Source: Magnetococcales bacterium
GTDB taxonomy: Bacteria; Pseudomonadota; Magnetococcia; Magnetococcales; UBA8363
Length of the DNA stretch: 49,389 bases
Assembly: GCA_015232865.1 (NCBI GenBank)
Contig: JADFYU010000019.1
Span: forward strand, 1 to 49,389
Direction: 5' to 3'
This document shows, piece by piece, positions 1-7,613 of this stretch. A model generated the notes under the pieces. It did not search any database, was not told the origin of the DNA, and saw only the letters and a list, made by a program, of their open reading frames with translations. The translations under genes and the position numbers were made by a program. Position 1 is the first letter of the stretch. Each line of letters starts with the position of its first letter.

Positions 1-53
1 AGCACTCATCAATTGATGGGCAGGCCGAAGGCCAAAAAAACAATTAAAAAAAA

Positions 54-114
54 GGGGTGGGGTCTGGGGCGGTTCTCCGCCTCAGTGGGGTGCGGGGCAA
101 AGCCCCGAAAAAAA
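54..114 (+). repeat. Dispersed G-rich repeat R1, copy a
   Basis: The core reads GGGGTGGGGTCTGGGGCGG and ends with the small hairpin CGGGGC-AAA-GCCCCG followed by seven A. Two shorter relatives lie at 2549-2583 and, inverted, at 3895-3930. The hairpin is followed by A rather than T on this strand, and on the other strand the T run precedes the stem, so it does not look like an intrinsic terminator. Function unknown. Confidence 0.7.
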
Positions 115-198
115 CAGCCCGTTTTAACTTATGGTCGTGCAGATTTTAACCTGTCAATTAACGAGAGCAAGAGCACTAGCTTGACCGATCAACCAGAA

Positions 199-234
199 TT
201 CGACAGTTGGGTGTGTATGCGGACAACTGCCGAA
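199..234. repeat. Palindromic repeat R2, copy a
   Basis: Arms TTCGACAGTTG and CAACTGCCGAA pair with one mismatch around a 14-base loop. The same arm motif (GGCAGTTG and its complement CAACTGCC) recurs in intergenic spaces at 2624, 3161, 3775-3850, 34878-34922 and 45043-45187. It sits 78 bases before the chosen rel start, so it lies in the rel leader. Confidence 0.6.
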
Positions 235-311
235 CTTTGGTTGAAGGGTGCAGGAGGTTTGCACAGGCCCACTTTGTATTTTTTTCTCTTCTTGACAATG
301 GAGGAAAGCCG

Positions 312-2495
312 TTGAAGCAGTGGGCGGAGTTGGTCAAGAAAATTCTTGAGTATAACCCCAGAGCCGACCAGGCGTTTTTGGGTCAGTTGTACGATTTTAT
401 CAGTGAAATTCTCCAAAAAAATGAACAAAAGGGAAGTTATTACCACGCGTTATCGGTGGTTCGAACCCTGGTGGAACTGCGTATGGATACCGCATCCATC
501 GCAGCTGCGTTACTCTCGGAGTTGGTTGAGTCCAATTTAGTCACTCTGGAGACCGTTCGCGAGGTCTTCGGGGACGATGTGGCTTTTCTCACGGAGAGCT
601 TGACCAGAATTCTAAAGCTCTCTCCTCGTACCCGTTCAGAAATTCAAGCGGAAGAGTTCCGAAAAATGATCCTGGCCATGGCCAAGGATATCCGGGTGAT
701 TTTGATCCGCCTGGCTTTTTGTTTGCAGCAGCTGCGCATTGCTGTTGAACAAGAGTTGGAAGTATCCGAAAAGTTGACCCGTGAAGTGATGGAGACTTAC
801 GCGCCCATCGCCCATCGTTTGGGCATCTATTGGATTAAAAATGAACTGGAGGATCTGGCCTTTCGTCTCCAAGATCCCGTCGCCTATAATACCCTGAACG
901 AGACGGTCAAGCTGCGCCGCCAAGGTGGGGAAGATGTGGTGCGAAAGGTGGTTGCACTTCTCAAAAAGCGCTTACGAAAAAACCATATCGAAGCGGAAGT
1001 GTTTGGACGGGAAAAGCATCTTTATTCTATTCACACCAAGTTATTGCGTAAAAATATCGGTATCGAAGAGCTGTACGATATCATTGCCTACCGGATTATT
1101 GTTCAAAAAAAATCGGATTGCTACAAAGTTTTTGGCATGATTCATAGTGAATTCAGCCCGGTTCCCGGTCGATTCAAAGATTACATCGCCATGCCCAAGA
1201 GCAACGGTTACAAATCGTTGCATACGGTTGTCATCGGTCCCTTTGGCAACCGCATAGAGATCCAGATCAGAACCGACAAGATGCATCAGGTGGCCGAGAG
1301 CGGCGTTGCCGCTCACTGGACCTATAAAGGTCGGGGCGGATTGGATACCAAAAAACGGTCGGCGGCTACCGGTTATGCTTGGTTGAAACAAAAATTGGAG
1401 GTTCATCAAAAAACGGTTGATCCCGGCCTGTTTTTGGAACATGTCAAAATCGATCTGTTCCCCAACGAAATCTACGTATTTACTCCCAATGGAGATATTC
1501 GCACTCTGCCGCAAGGGTCGACTCCAGTGGATTTTGCCTATTCTGTTCATTCCGCTGTTGGCAATCATTGTCAGGGTGCCAAGGTCAATGGCCGCATGGT
1601 TCCGTTGAAGACTGTCCTTGAAACGGGGGACCGGGTTGAAATCATTACCAATAAAAATCAAACTCCCAACTCAGCCTGGTTGGGCTTTGTCGTAACCGGA
1701 CAGGCGAAATATCGCATCAACCGTTGGGAAAAAACCCGCCGAAGAGAGCAGGGGGTGATGTTGGGTCGGGAGCTTTTGACACGGGAGGTTCAAAAAGCCG
1801 GGCAGGGATTGATATTGGGCAACAAGGCTCTGGCGCGGGGAGCGGCCGCCTTCAATATGGACACTGAGGAGGAGTTTTTATATCAGATCGGTATTTCTCT
1901 CATCAGCCCTCTTCAGGCCATACATGTGATTTTTCCTCAAACTTTAAAAAGTAAAGAGGAGGAAAAAGAGGAGGGGGGTGAGTTTGCCGAGAAGATGCTC
2001 GCCTCCGTATCCCGCTCCAGAAACGCAAGTGAAAAAAAATCGGCCAAAAGCATTCGTCTTATGGGCTTATCCCCAGAGATGGCCATCTCGACTGCCCGTT
2101 GTTGCAACCCGGTTCCTGGGGATTCGATTGTCGGAATTATCAGTACTGGCAAAGGGGTTGTTCTCCACGGTATCGGCTGTCCGAATCTGACCGCCATGGC
2201 CAACCAGCCGGAGCGATGGGTTGAGGATATCTTCTGGCCTGCAACATCGTCGCAAAATTATCGAACCCGATTGCGCATCATGGCGCAAAATAAACGGGAT
2301 GTTCTGCCAACGGTCAGTCAGATTATTACCACGGCCCAGGGCATCATTGTTCAGATCAAGATTCAAGATCGGGACCGGGACCCCATCGTCATGATTTTGG
2401 ATATCGAGGTGGAGGGGCTGGGCCTGTTGCAGGAGATTATCAGCAAACTCAAGGCGTTGGATATTGTCGAAGCGGTGGAGCGTATTCGGGGTTAG
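312..2495 (+). CDS. Rel/SpoT-family (p)ppGpp synthetase with degenerate hydrolase domain
   Basis: Long RelA/SpoT homologue of 727 aa, predicted to make (p)ppGpp from ATP and GTP/GDP in the cytoplasm. Domains in order: degenerate HD (about 25-145), synthetase (230-340), TGS (386-447), a conserved CC at 597-598, and a C-terminal ACT (650-727). In the HD region the usual LLHDvvED is LLSELVES (67-74), and the later KLADRLHN is RLAFCLQQ, so hydrolysis is probably lost. The synthetase keeps EIQIRT (316-321) and has RFKD (287-290), the RxKD form typical of bifunctional Rel/SpoT rather than the ExDD of RelA. The start chosen is TTG 312, with GGAGG seven bases upstream; an earlier TTG at 207 lacks a site. 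The rel-ridA neighbourhood matches spoT loci in other proteobacteria. Whether to call it relA or spoT is open. Confidence 0.93.
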   Translation: MKQWAELVKKILEYNPRADQAFLGQLYDFISEILQKNEQKGSYYHALSVVRTLVELRMDTASIAAALLSELVESNLVTLETVREVFGDDVAFLTESLTRILKLSPRTRSEIQAEEFRKMILAMAKDIRVILIRLAFCLQQLRIAVEQELEVSEKLTREVMETYAPIAHRLGIYWIKNELEDLAFRLQDPVAYNTLNETVKLRRQGGEDVVRKVVALLKKRLRKNHIEAEVFGREKHLYSIHTKLLRKNIGIEELYDIIAYRIIVQKKSDCYKVFGMIHSEFSPVPGRFKDYIAMPKSNGYKSLHTVVIGPFGNRIEIQIRTDKMHQVAESGVAAHWTYKGRGGLDTKKRSAATGYAWLKQKLEVHQKTVDPGLFLEHVKIDLFPNEIYVFTPNGDIRTLPQGSTPVDFAYSVHSAVGNHCQGAKVNGRMVPLKTVLETGDRVEIITNKNQTPNSAWLGFVVTGQAKYRINRWEKTRRREQGVMLGRELLTREVQKAGQGLILGNKALARGAAAFNMDTEEEFLYQIGISLISPLQAIHVIFPQTLKSKEEEKEEGGEFAEKMLASVSRSRNASEKKSAKSIRLMGLSPEMAISTARCCNPVPGDSIVGIISTGKGVVLHGIGCPNLTAMANQPERWVEDIFWPATSSQNYRTRLRIMAQNKRDVLPTVSQIITTAQGIIVQIKIQDRDRDPIVMILDIEVEGLGLLQEIISKLKALDIVEAVERIRG

Positions 2496-2548
2496 CGAAC
2501 CCCGTGCCTCACCTGAACGGCCGATGGCAATAAAAACGATAAAAAAAA

Positions 2549-2583
2549 GGTGAGGTCTGGGGCGGTTCAACGCCCCGAAAAAA
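2549..2583 (+). repeat. Dispersed G-rich repeat R1, copy b
   Basis: Short form of R1 between rel and ridA: GGTCTGGGGCGG, then CGCCCCG followed by six A. It can fold as GGGGCG-GTTCAA-CGCCCC. The next 100 bases also carry a single R2-like arm (ATCGACAGTTG near 2625). Confidence 0.65.
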
Positions 2584-2680
2584 CATGAACCAGTCAACAA
2601 ATCAACCGGACCATTGAGCCGAGAATCGACAGTTGTTGGCAAACCCGACTGCAACATCTGGGATTAAGGAGCTACCCATT

Positions 2681-3112
2681 ATGACAACCAGAAAAGAGGT
2701 CATAGCGACCAAAAACGCCCCGCAGGCCGTAGGCTCTTATAGCCAGGCGATCAAGAGCGAGGAGTGGCTTTTCCTTTCTGGCCAAATTGGACTCAATCCT
2801 CTTGATGCGATCATGGTCGAAGGCGGCGTGGAGAAACAGACCGAGCAGATCATGAAAAACCTGCAAGCCATTTTGCAAGAGGCCGGTGGGGGATGTGACG
2901 ATCTGTTAAAAGTAACCATCTATCTGGTGGATCTCACCCATTTTCAAGCGGTCGATGCCATTTATGCCCGATATCTAAAAGCACCATATCCGGCTCGGGC
3001 GACAGTTGGTGTGGCGGCTCTTCCCAAAGAGGCCTTGGTGGAGATGGATGCGGTGGCTCGGATCAAACAGGGGTTTTCCGGTTTTCTGCACCCCGATGAT
3101 GTGGAGGTTTGA
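2681..3112 (+). CDS. ridA: RidA family reactive imine/enamine deaminase
   Basis: A 143-aa protein of the RidA/YjgF/UK114 family, which hydrolyses 2-aminoacrylate and related imines released by PLP enzymes. It shows the family features: a conserved SYSQAI near the N-terminus, LSGQIGLNP, and the substrate-binding arginine in PARATVGVAALP followed by VEMDAVA. ATG 2681 is chosen because AAGGAG lies nine bases upstream and the family motif begins shortly after; an in-frame earlier start at 2633 would add 16 unrelated residues. Lies 185 bases after rel on the same strand, a pairing seen at spoT loci of several proteobacteria. Its last base overlaps the next start. Confidence 0.95.
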   Translation: MTTRKEVIATKNAPQAVGSYSQAIKSEEWLFLSGQIGLNPLDAIMVEGGVEKQTEQIMKNLQAILQEAGGGCDDLLKVTIYLVDLTHFQAVDAIYARYLKAPYPARATVGVAALPKEALVEMDAVARIKQGFSGFLHPDDVEV

Positions 3113-3753
3113 TGAGGGCTATGAGTCAGGATTCGCCACTCGTTTCCACGATCTTGACCCTAGAAACGGCAGTTGTCGGTACGTACTTGGCGCAACCCAT
3201 TGATTCACCATTCACAAAAATAATTCTCAGCACCAATAACCTGTCTTCAATCTTTTTCGTCAAACCTGAAAAAACGGTTGGTTATGCCAGATACAGACCT
3301 TCAACAGCCAAATTTGGCCTGAACCATCTGGTCTGGATTCTGTTGGTTTTGTTCATGGGGATGGGAGAGGCTTGCGCAGATCTCTATTGTGTCGTTGATT
3401 TTAGCGGTCAACGCTGTATCTATCCCGATCTCGCCAGCTGCAAAGGGGCTGTTGGGGAGTCGGGTGGTTCTTGCATTTTAAACCGATCGGAGATGATCGC
3501 TCCGGTGGGAGGTGCCGCTTTTTGTCTGGTTGAACAGTGGAAGACGGAATGTCTCTATCGGGACCGAGCCAGTTGTGAACGATTGGGCGCGGCACGAGGT
3601 GCCATCTGCATCGCCAACCCCAATCTGGCAGCGGAAATCCCTTATACGATCAACCCGCCCATTGCTGACGATTGGGGCAGCGGCCACTCTTTACCAGGTG
3701 GTGACCGCTATCTGCCCAGTCCTGGCTACGATCCACGCCCGGGAGCGCGATAG
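3112..3753 (+). CDS. Exported protein with two cysteine repeats
   Basis: Unrecognised protein, 213 aa from ATG 3112, which overlaps the ridA stop by one base and has GGAGG just upstream. The first 70 residues look non-native, because residues about 17-32 are encoded by repeat R2. A hydrophobic segment at about 71-89 ending in ACA resembles a signal peptide, so translation may really begin near it at a non-ATG codon. The exported part has two tandem units, each exactly C-x8-C-x7-C-x10-C (Cys 93, 102, 110, 121 and 138, 147, 155, 166), both with ASC at the third cysteine. This spacing suggests two small disulphide-bonded domains, resembling in style DUF3551-like proteins. The tail is rich in Pro and Gly. 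Function unknown. Confidence 0.6.
   Translation: MRAMSQDSPLVSTILTLETAVVGTYLAQPIDSPFTKIILSTNNLSSIFFVKPEKTVGYARYRPSTAKFGLNHLVWILLVLFMGMGEACADLYCVVDFSGQRCIYPDLASCKGAVGESGGSCILNRSEMIAPVGGAAFCLVEQWKTECLYRDRASCERLGAARGAICIANPNLAAEIPYTINPPIADDWGSGHSLPGGDRYLPSPGYDPRPGAR
3161..3208 (+). repeat. Repeat R2, single-arm copy c
   Basis: TAGAAACGGCAGTTGT followed by CGGTACGTACTTGG and CCATTGAT. It is a diverged direct repeat of the left half of the element at 3775-3850, and lies inside the apparent N-terminal coding region of the cysteine-repeat gene. Confidence 0.55.
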
Positions 3754-3774
3754 GGTGGGATTTTGATTGTGCCT

Positions 3775-3850
3775 TAGAAACGGGCGGTTTACGGTGCGTA
3801 CCTGGTGTAATCCATTGATGTGACTGCGTGCCGACACAACTGCCGTTTCT
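3775..3850. repeat. Palindromic repeat R2, copy d
   Basis: A 76-base imperfect inverted repeat with outer arms TAGAAACGGGCGGTTT and AACTGCCGTTTCT. Its left half matches 3161-3208 in order (AGAAACGG, CGGT-CGTAC, CCATTGAT). It occupies the convergent gap between the cysteine-repeat gene and ccmH, where it could also act as a bidirectional terminator. Confidence 0.6.
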
Positions 3851-3894
3851 GGGATTATTATAATGTGGTTTTTTTGAGTTGATTGAGTGACTGG

Positions 3895-3930
3895 CCTTTT
3901 TTCGGGGCGTTGCCCCGGACCCCACCCTTT
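3895..3930 (-). repeat. Dispersed G-rich repeat R1, copy c (inverted)
   Basis: Inverted copy of R1: on the minus strand it reads GGGTGGGGTCCGGGGC, AACGCCCCG, then six A. With copies a and b it brackets the rel-ridA block. It lies 28 bases beyond the ccmH stop. Confidence 0.65.
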
Positions 3931-3958
3931 CTTTTTGCTACGAGCATTTTGATTACCC

Positions 3959-4447
3959 TTAGATTTCTATGTCATTCAGCTCTTTTTCAATACGAGCGCG
4001 CATGGCATTTTGATTTTCCAGCGGTTTGTCGGATTGCTCCTGACCCTCCAAGCTGCGTTTCCGCCATTTTTTGAAGGCTGACAACAGAGCCAATGTGCCG
4101 ATGATCAGCCCCAAAAGTGGGCCGAACCAGAGCATGAGATTCATCCCCTTTTTGGTCGGCTCCAGATAGATGTAATCCCCATATCGTTGGAAGAAAAAGT
4201 CGCGAATCGCCGCCTCACTCTCGCCGGCATTAACCTTTTCTCGAATGATATCCAACATATCCTTGGCCAGATCGGAGTTTGATTCATAGACCGATTGGTT
4301 TTGACAGACTGCACAGCGCAACTCCTTGGCAATGGCTCGAACCATGCCTTCGCTGGGATCTTCGTTCAAAGTCTGGGATTGGAGCAAAGAGAGGGTGGAA
4401 AACAGAAAAAAAACAGCCAAAGAGAATATTGTCGCCATTCGATCCAT
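3959..4447 (-). CDS. ccmH: Cytochrome c maturation protein CcmH (heme lyase subunit)
   Basis: A 162-aa membrane-anchored CcmH/CycL-type protein that reduces apocytochrome c cysteines and presents them to the CcmF heme lyase on the periplasmic side. It has an N-terminal signal or membrane segment (about 4-22), the signature LRCAVCQ with Cys45 and Cys48, and a C-terminal membrane segment followed by a charged cytoplasmic tail. ATG 4447 is chosen because GGGAG sits six bases upstream; a longer frame to 4504 would overlap ccmG. One base separates it from ccmG. It is the short CcmH form without the TPR part, and no ccmI follows: downstream come only repeats R1 and R2. Confidence 0.95.
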   Translation of the reverse strand: MDRMATIFSLAVFFLFSTLSLLQSQTLNEDPSEGMVRAIAKELRCAVCQNQSVYESNSDLAKDMLDIIREKVNAGESEAAIRDFFFQRYGDYIYLEPTKKGMNLMLWFGPLLGLIIGTLALLSAFKKWRKRSLEGQEQSDKPLENQNAMRARIEKELNDIEI

Positions 4448-4448
4448 C

Positions 4449-5000
4449 TTATTCTCCCGAAGTTGTGGCACGCTTTTCAATGTGGGGAAGAGCCACCCGT
4501 TCAAACCATCCGGGATAGAGCGGGCCGGTGTGTTTCAGCACGATCGTGCCATCTGGATCGACCAGGTAGGACTCTGGAGCGCCATAAACGCCCCAACCAA
4601 TGGCAATTTTTTGTTTGGGATCAATCGCGTGGCGATAACCGGGATCTCCATGCCGACGTAAAAAAAACTGCGCCCCTTCAATGGTGTCACGAAAATCGAC
4701 TCCGATAATGACAAAATCGTCTCGACTGCGAGCTGTTTTAGCCAGCTTGATCAGGTAGGGATGCTCGGCTACGCAACTGACACACCAGGAGCCCCAAAAA
4801 TTGACCAAAACCCACTTCCCCCGATGTTCCTCAAGAGAGATCGGCCCGTCCCCATCCAGAGCCGGAGCGACAAAGTTCGTCGCCGGTTTGTTGACCAAAG
4901 GCGAGGGGATATCCCGAGGATCATTGCTCAATCCACCGGCAAACAGGGCCAGAATGACAACGATGCAAAGCAGCAGAACAATTTTCCAGGAATTTTTCAT
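4449..5000 (-). CDS. ccmG: Thiol:disulfide oxidoreductase CcmG/DsbE
   Basis: A 183-aa thioredoxin-fold protein anchored by an N-terminal membrane helix (about 5-24) with its domain in the periplasm. It supplies reductant to apocytochrome c or CcmH. The active site is WGSWCVSC with Cys73 and Cys76, and the cis-proline loop is GVYGAPESYLVD, both as in DsbE. ATG 5000 overlaps the ccmF stop by four bases (ATGA), which implies translational coupling. Confidence 0.96.
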   Translation of the reverse strand: MKNSWKIVLLLCIVVILALFAGGLSNDPRDIPSPLVNKPATNFVAPALDGDGPISLEEHRGKWVLVNFWGSWCVSCVAEHPYLIKLAKTARSRDDFVIIGVDFRDTIEGAQFFLRRHGDPGYRHAIDPKQKIAIGWGVYGAPESYLVDPDGTIVLKHTGPLYPGWFERVALPHIEKRATTSGE

Positions 5001-6964
5001 TTTGTGGCCGATTTTCTTTTAATGATGCGCCCCTGCATGAGGGAGACAAAAACACCGAAGGCCATGACCCCGGCCCCAAACCAGACCCAGACCACCAGCG
5101 GGTTGCGATAGATCCGAATAGACCAGAGATTGGTTTTGACCTCGTCGCCCAACACCACATAGAGATCTTCGAACCAAGTGGTATAAATGGCCGCCTCCGT
5201 TGTCGGCATGGATGATTTTTGGTAGGTGCGTTTTTGTGGTCTCAGCTCAATGTTCAAGCCGTTGTCATGTTTGGCATACAACACCGCTTCGATGGCAACC
5301 CAGTTGTATTTACGAGCCTCTCCGACCGAGTCCAGGGTCAGAGTCCAACCGCCGGCCTTCACCGTATCACTCGGAGACATGAAAAGGTTTTTCTCCTCTT
5401 GAAAAATACCCGAGCCGATAAAACCAGCGGCCATGACCAAAATACCGAAGTGGACGATAAAGCCACCATAACGCCGTTTGTTTCGGCCAACCAACTGTGC
5501 CAGTGCGTTCAGTGCCGAGGTTAAACCGGGGCTTTTCATGCGGGCCAGAACACCACGGTACGTATCCAATAGGTGAGTCGCCAGGACAAAAACGATCAGA
5601 ATGGCCGTAATGACTCCGTACAGATTGTGAATTCCAGCGATCCAGGTGGCGACACCCGATAGCAGAGAGAGAACGACGGGCAGCAATAAATTCCGCTTGA
5701 CCTGAAGCCAGGTCGCCTTGCGCCAGGCCACGACCGGCCCCACCCCCATCAAGAACATGATGCCGAGAATGATGGGAACAAAAACAGTGTTATAATAGGG
5801 TGCACCGACCGACACCTTGGAGTCGGTCCAGGTCTCTACCGCCAACGGATAGAGGGTGCCCAACAACACGGTCAGGGTGGCCACCAGCAAAAAAAGATTG
5901 TTGAATAAAAAAGCCGACTCTTTGGAGAGGGGGTTTTCCAAGCGGATGTCGGTCTCCAATTGTTCGGATTTCAGGGTCAGAAGGCCGAAGGAGAAGAGCA
6001 GCAAGATCGTCATGAATAACAAAATATAGACCCCTCGACCCGGATCGGCGGCAAAGGCATGGACCGAAGAGAGGACGCCGGAACGGACCAAAAAGGTGCC
6101 GAGAATCGAGAGGGCAAACGTGGTGGTAATCAGGAAGACGTTCCAGACCTTAAACATCTGTCGCCGCTCCTGGACCATGACCGAATGGAGAAAGGCGGTT
6201 CCCGTCAGCCAGGGCATGAAGGAGGCGTTTTCAACCGGGTCCCAAGCCCAATATCCACCCCAACCCAACTCATAATAGGCCCAGTATGCCCCAAAAACGA
6301 TGCCGGTGGTCAACATGGACCAGGAAAAAAGAGTCCAGCGGCGGGTGGCCAGCAACCACTCCTCTTTGGCCTGGCCGGTGATGAGTGCGGCCATGGCAAA
6401 AGCGTAAGGAATGGCAAAACCCACATAGCCCATATAAAGAAAAGGCGGATGAAAGACCATTCCCGGATCTTGCAGCAGTGGGTTTAAATCCCGTCCGTCC
6501 AACGGTGGCGGCAACAACCGCTCAAACGGAGAGGAGAGAAAAAGAACCAGCAGTAAAAATCCGATCAGTACCACGCCCAAAATAGCCAGAACATAAGGGA
6601 TGGAGAGGGCGTGGCTTTTCCAGTGTCGCCAAGCGGCGATGGCGATATAGATCGACAAAAACCAGGCCCAAAGCAACAAGGAACCCTCGTGTCCGCCCCA
6701 CATGGCCGTTGCCAGATAAAAGATCGGCAGATCCAAAGAGGCGTGTTTGGCGACGTAGAGGACTGAAAAATCGTGGTTGAGAAAAGAGATGATCAGGCCA
6801 ATTGAGGAGAGACTGAGCAACAGTGCGACAACAATGGCCGCCTGTCGGCCTACCCGCACCCAGCCCGGATTGTCCTTTCGGACGCCATAGAGGCAAGAGA
6901 CGATTTGAACAGCAGTTAAAACGAAGGCCAACAGGGCCGAAAAATGAGCAATTTCAATCCACAC
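4997..6964 (-). CDS. ccmF: Cytochrome c-type biogenesis protein CcmF (heme lyase)
   Basis: Polytopic membrane protein of 655 aa that attaches heme to apocytochrome c after receiving it from holo-CcmE. The tryptophan-rich heme-handling WWD motif GWGGYWAWDPVENAS lies at about 234-248, among about a dozen hydrophobic helices. The early MWGGHEGS motif is also typical. Translation starts at GTG 6964, preceded by AAGGA at six bases. A 66-base space separates it from ccmE, the only real gap inside the ccm operon. Confidence 0.97.
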   Translation of the reverse strand: MWIEIAHFSALLAFVLTAVQIVSCLYGVRKDNPGWVRVGRQAAIVVALLLSLSSIGLIISFLNHDFSVLYVAKHASLDLPIFYLATAMWGGHEGSLLLWAWFLSIYIAIAAWRHWKSHALSIPYVLAILGVVLIGFLLLVLFLSSPFERLLPPPLDGRDLNPLLQDPGMVFHPPFLYMGYVGFAIPYAFAMAALITGQAKEEWLLATRRWTLFSWSMLTTGIVFGAYWAYYELGWGGYWAWDPVENASFMPWLTGTAFLHSVMVQERRQMFKVWNVFLITTTFALSILGTFLVRSGVLSSVHAFAADPGRGVYILLFMTILLLFSFGLLTLKSEQLETDIRLENPLSKESAFLFNNLFLLVATLTVLLGTLYPLAVETWTDSKVSVGAPYYNTVFVPIILGIMFLMGVGPVVAWRKATWLQVKRNLLLPVVLSLLSGVATWIAGIHNLYGVITAILIVFVLATHLLDTYRGVLARMKSPGLTSALNALAQLVGRNKRRYGGFIVHFGILVMAAGFIGSGIFQEEKNLFMSPSDTVKAGGWTLTLDSVGEARKYNWVAIEAVLYAKHDNGLNIELRPQKRTYQKSSMPTTEAAIYTTWFEDLYVVLGDEVKTNLWSIRIYRNPLVVWVWFGAGVMAFGVFVSLMQGRIIKRKSATK

Positions 6965-7030
6965 GTCAGTTCCTTGATCGGGTTGTCGGAGCCGGTCATT
7001 CCCCTGGCCGCCACTACCCGGCTTTCTTTT

Positions 7031-7486
7031 TTACTTCATTGATTTTAAAATGGACTCTTTCGCCTTGGCGATACCCTCTTCGGACATCTCCACCGGCATA
7101 TAATCCTCGGAGTGCTTGGCCAGAATCGTGGCGGCGTTAAAATCCTGGCCAGATTTCCAGACCCCCTCTACGATGACGCCCTGGCCCTCTCGGAACAGGT
7201 CCGGGAGCATTCCATCATACCGAACCGGGAAAAATTGATCGCCGTCGGTAACCAAAAAACTGATTTTCAGGGTTCCCGACTCCTTGATCAAGGAGCCTTC
7301 CTGGACCATCCCGCCGATCCGAACCTTTTTTCCTTCCAGGGTGTCGGCCTTCTGAAGAATTTCAGATGGTGTATAAAAGTAGACCAAAGCACCGGTAAAA
7401 GAGGAGAAAACCAGAGAGATCAGCGCGCCTCCGACCAGAAGAACGGTCAGAATGAGAAAAATCCGCTTTTTTTGTTTTTTATCCAT
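7031..7486 (-). CDS. ccmE: Heme chaperone CcmE
   Basis: A 151-aa periplasmic heme chaperone with one N-terminal membrane helix (about 9-30) and an OB-fold domain. The covalent heme ligand is His125 in AKHSEDYMP, matching the conserved AKHxExYMP. ATG 7486 is preferred over an in-frame GTG at 7501; its first eight bases overlap the end of ccmD. It takes heme exported by CcmABCD and passes it to CcmF. Confidence 0.95.
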   Translation of the reverse strand: MDKKQKKRIFLILTVLLVGGALISLVFSSFTGALVYFYTPSEILQKADTLEGKKVRIGGMVQEGSLIKESGTLKISFLVTDGDQFFPVRYDGMLPDLFREGQGVIVEGVWKSGQDFNAATILAKHSEDYMPVEMSEEGIAKAKESILKSMK

Positions 7487-7613
7487 GAGGTTCAAGCTCA
7501 CTCAGTTGTTTTTGGGCCTGTTTAAGCCCCCGTTGCCATTTCAGGGTCAGCAGACCGTAGACTGCGACACAGATTCCGTAGACTGCAATAACATAGGCGG
7601 AGTAATCAACCAT
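7479..7613 (-). CDS. ccmD: Heme exporter protein CcmD
   Basis: A 44-aa protein, easily missed. It overlaps the ccmC stop by eight bases and the ccmE start by eight bases. It has one membrane helix near the N-terminus (starting MVDYSAYVIAVYG) and a charged tail (LKWQRGLKQAQKQLSEL), the usual CcmD layout. In the family it helps release holo-CcmE from the CcmABC complex. The identification rests on size, topology and position between ccmC and ccmE. Confidence 0.88.
   Translation of the reverse strand: MVDYSAYVIAVYGICVAVYGLLTLKWQRGLKQAQKQLSELEPHG

Larger units (their letters stand above)
1..311. other. Intergenic region upstream of rel
   Basis: No convincing gene is seen in these 311 bases. The stretch holds one copy of the G-rich repeat R1 (54-114) and one copy of the palindromic repeat R2 (199-234). 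The reading frame of rel is open back to 207 with a TTG, but that extension would run through the R2 palindrome and has no ribosome binding site, so it is treated as non-coding. The end of whatever gene precedes the window is not visible. Confidence 0.6.

Noticed and set aside
54..114. R1 hairpin as an intrinsic terminator
   Set aside because: The stem is followed by A on the plus strand and preceded by T on the minus strand, the wrong order for termination on either strand.
207..311. N-terminal extension of rel to TTG 207
   Set aside because: It would translate an R2 palindrome and lacks a ribosome binding site, whereas TTG 312 has GGAGG at seven bases.
1041..1661. 206-aa open frame antisense to rel
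   Set aside because: No recognisable domain or ribosome binding site; it mirrors the conserved rel synthetase and TGS coding sequence.
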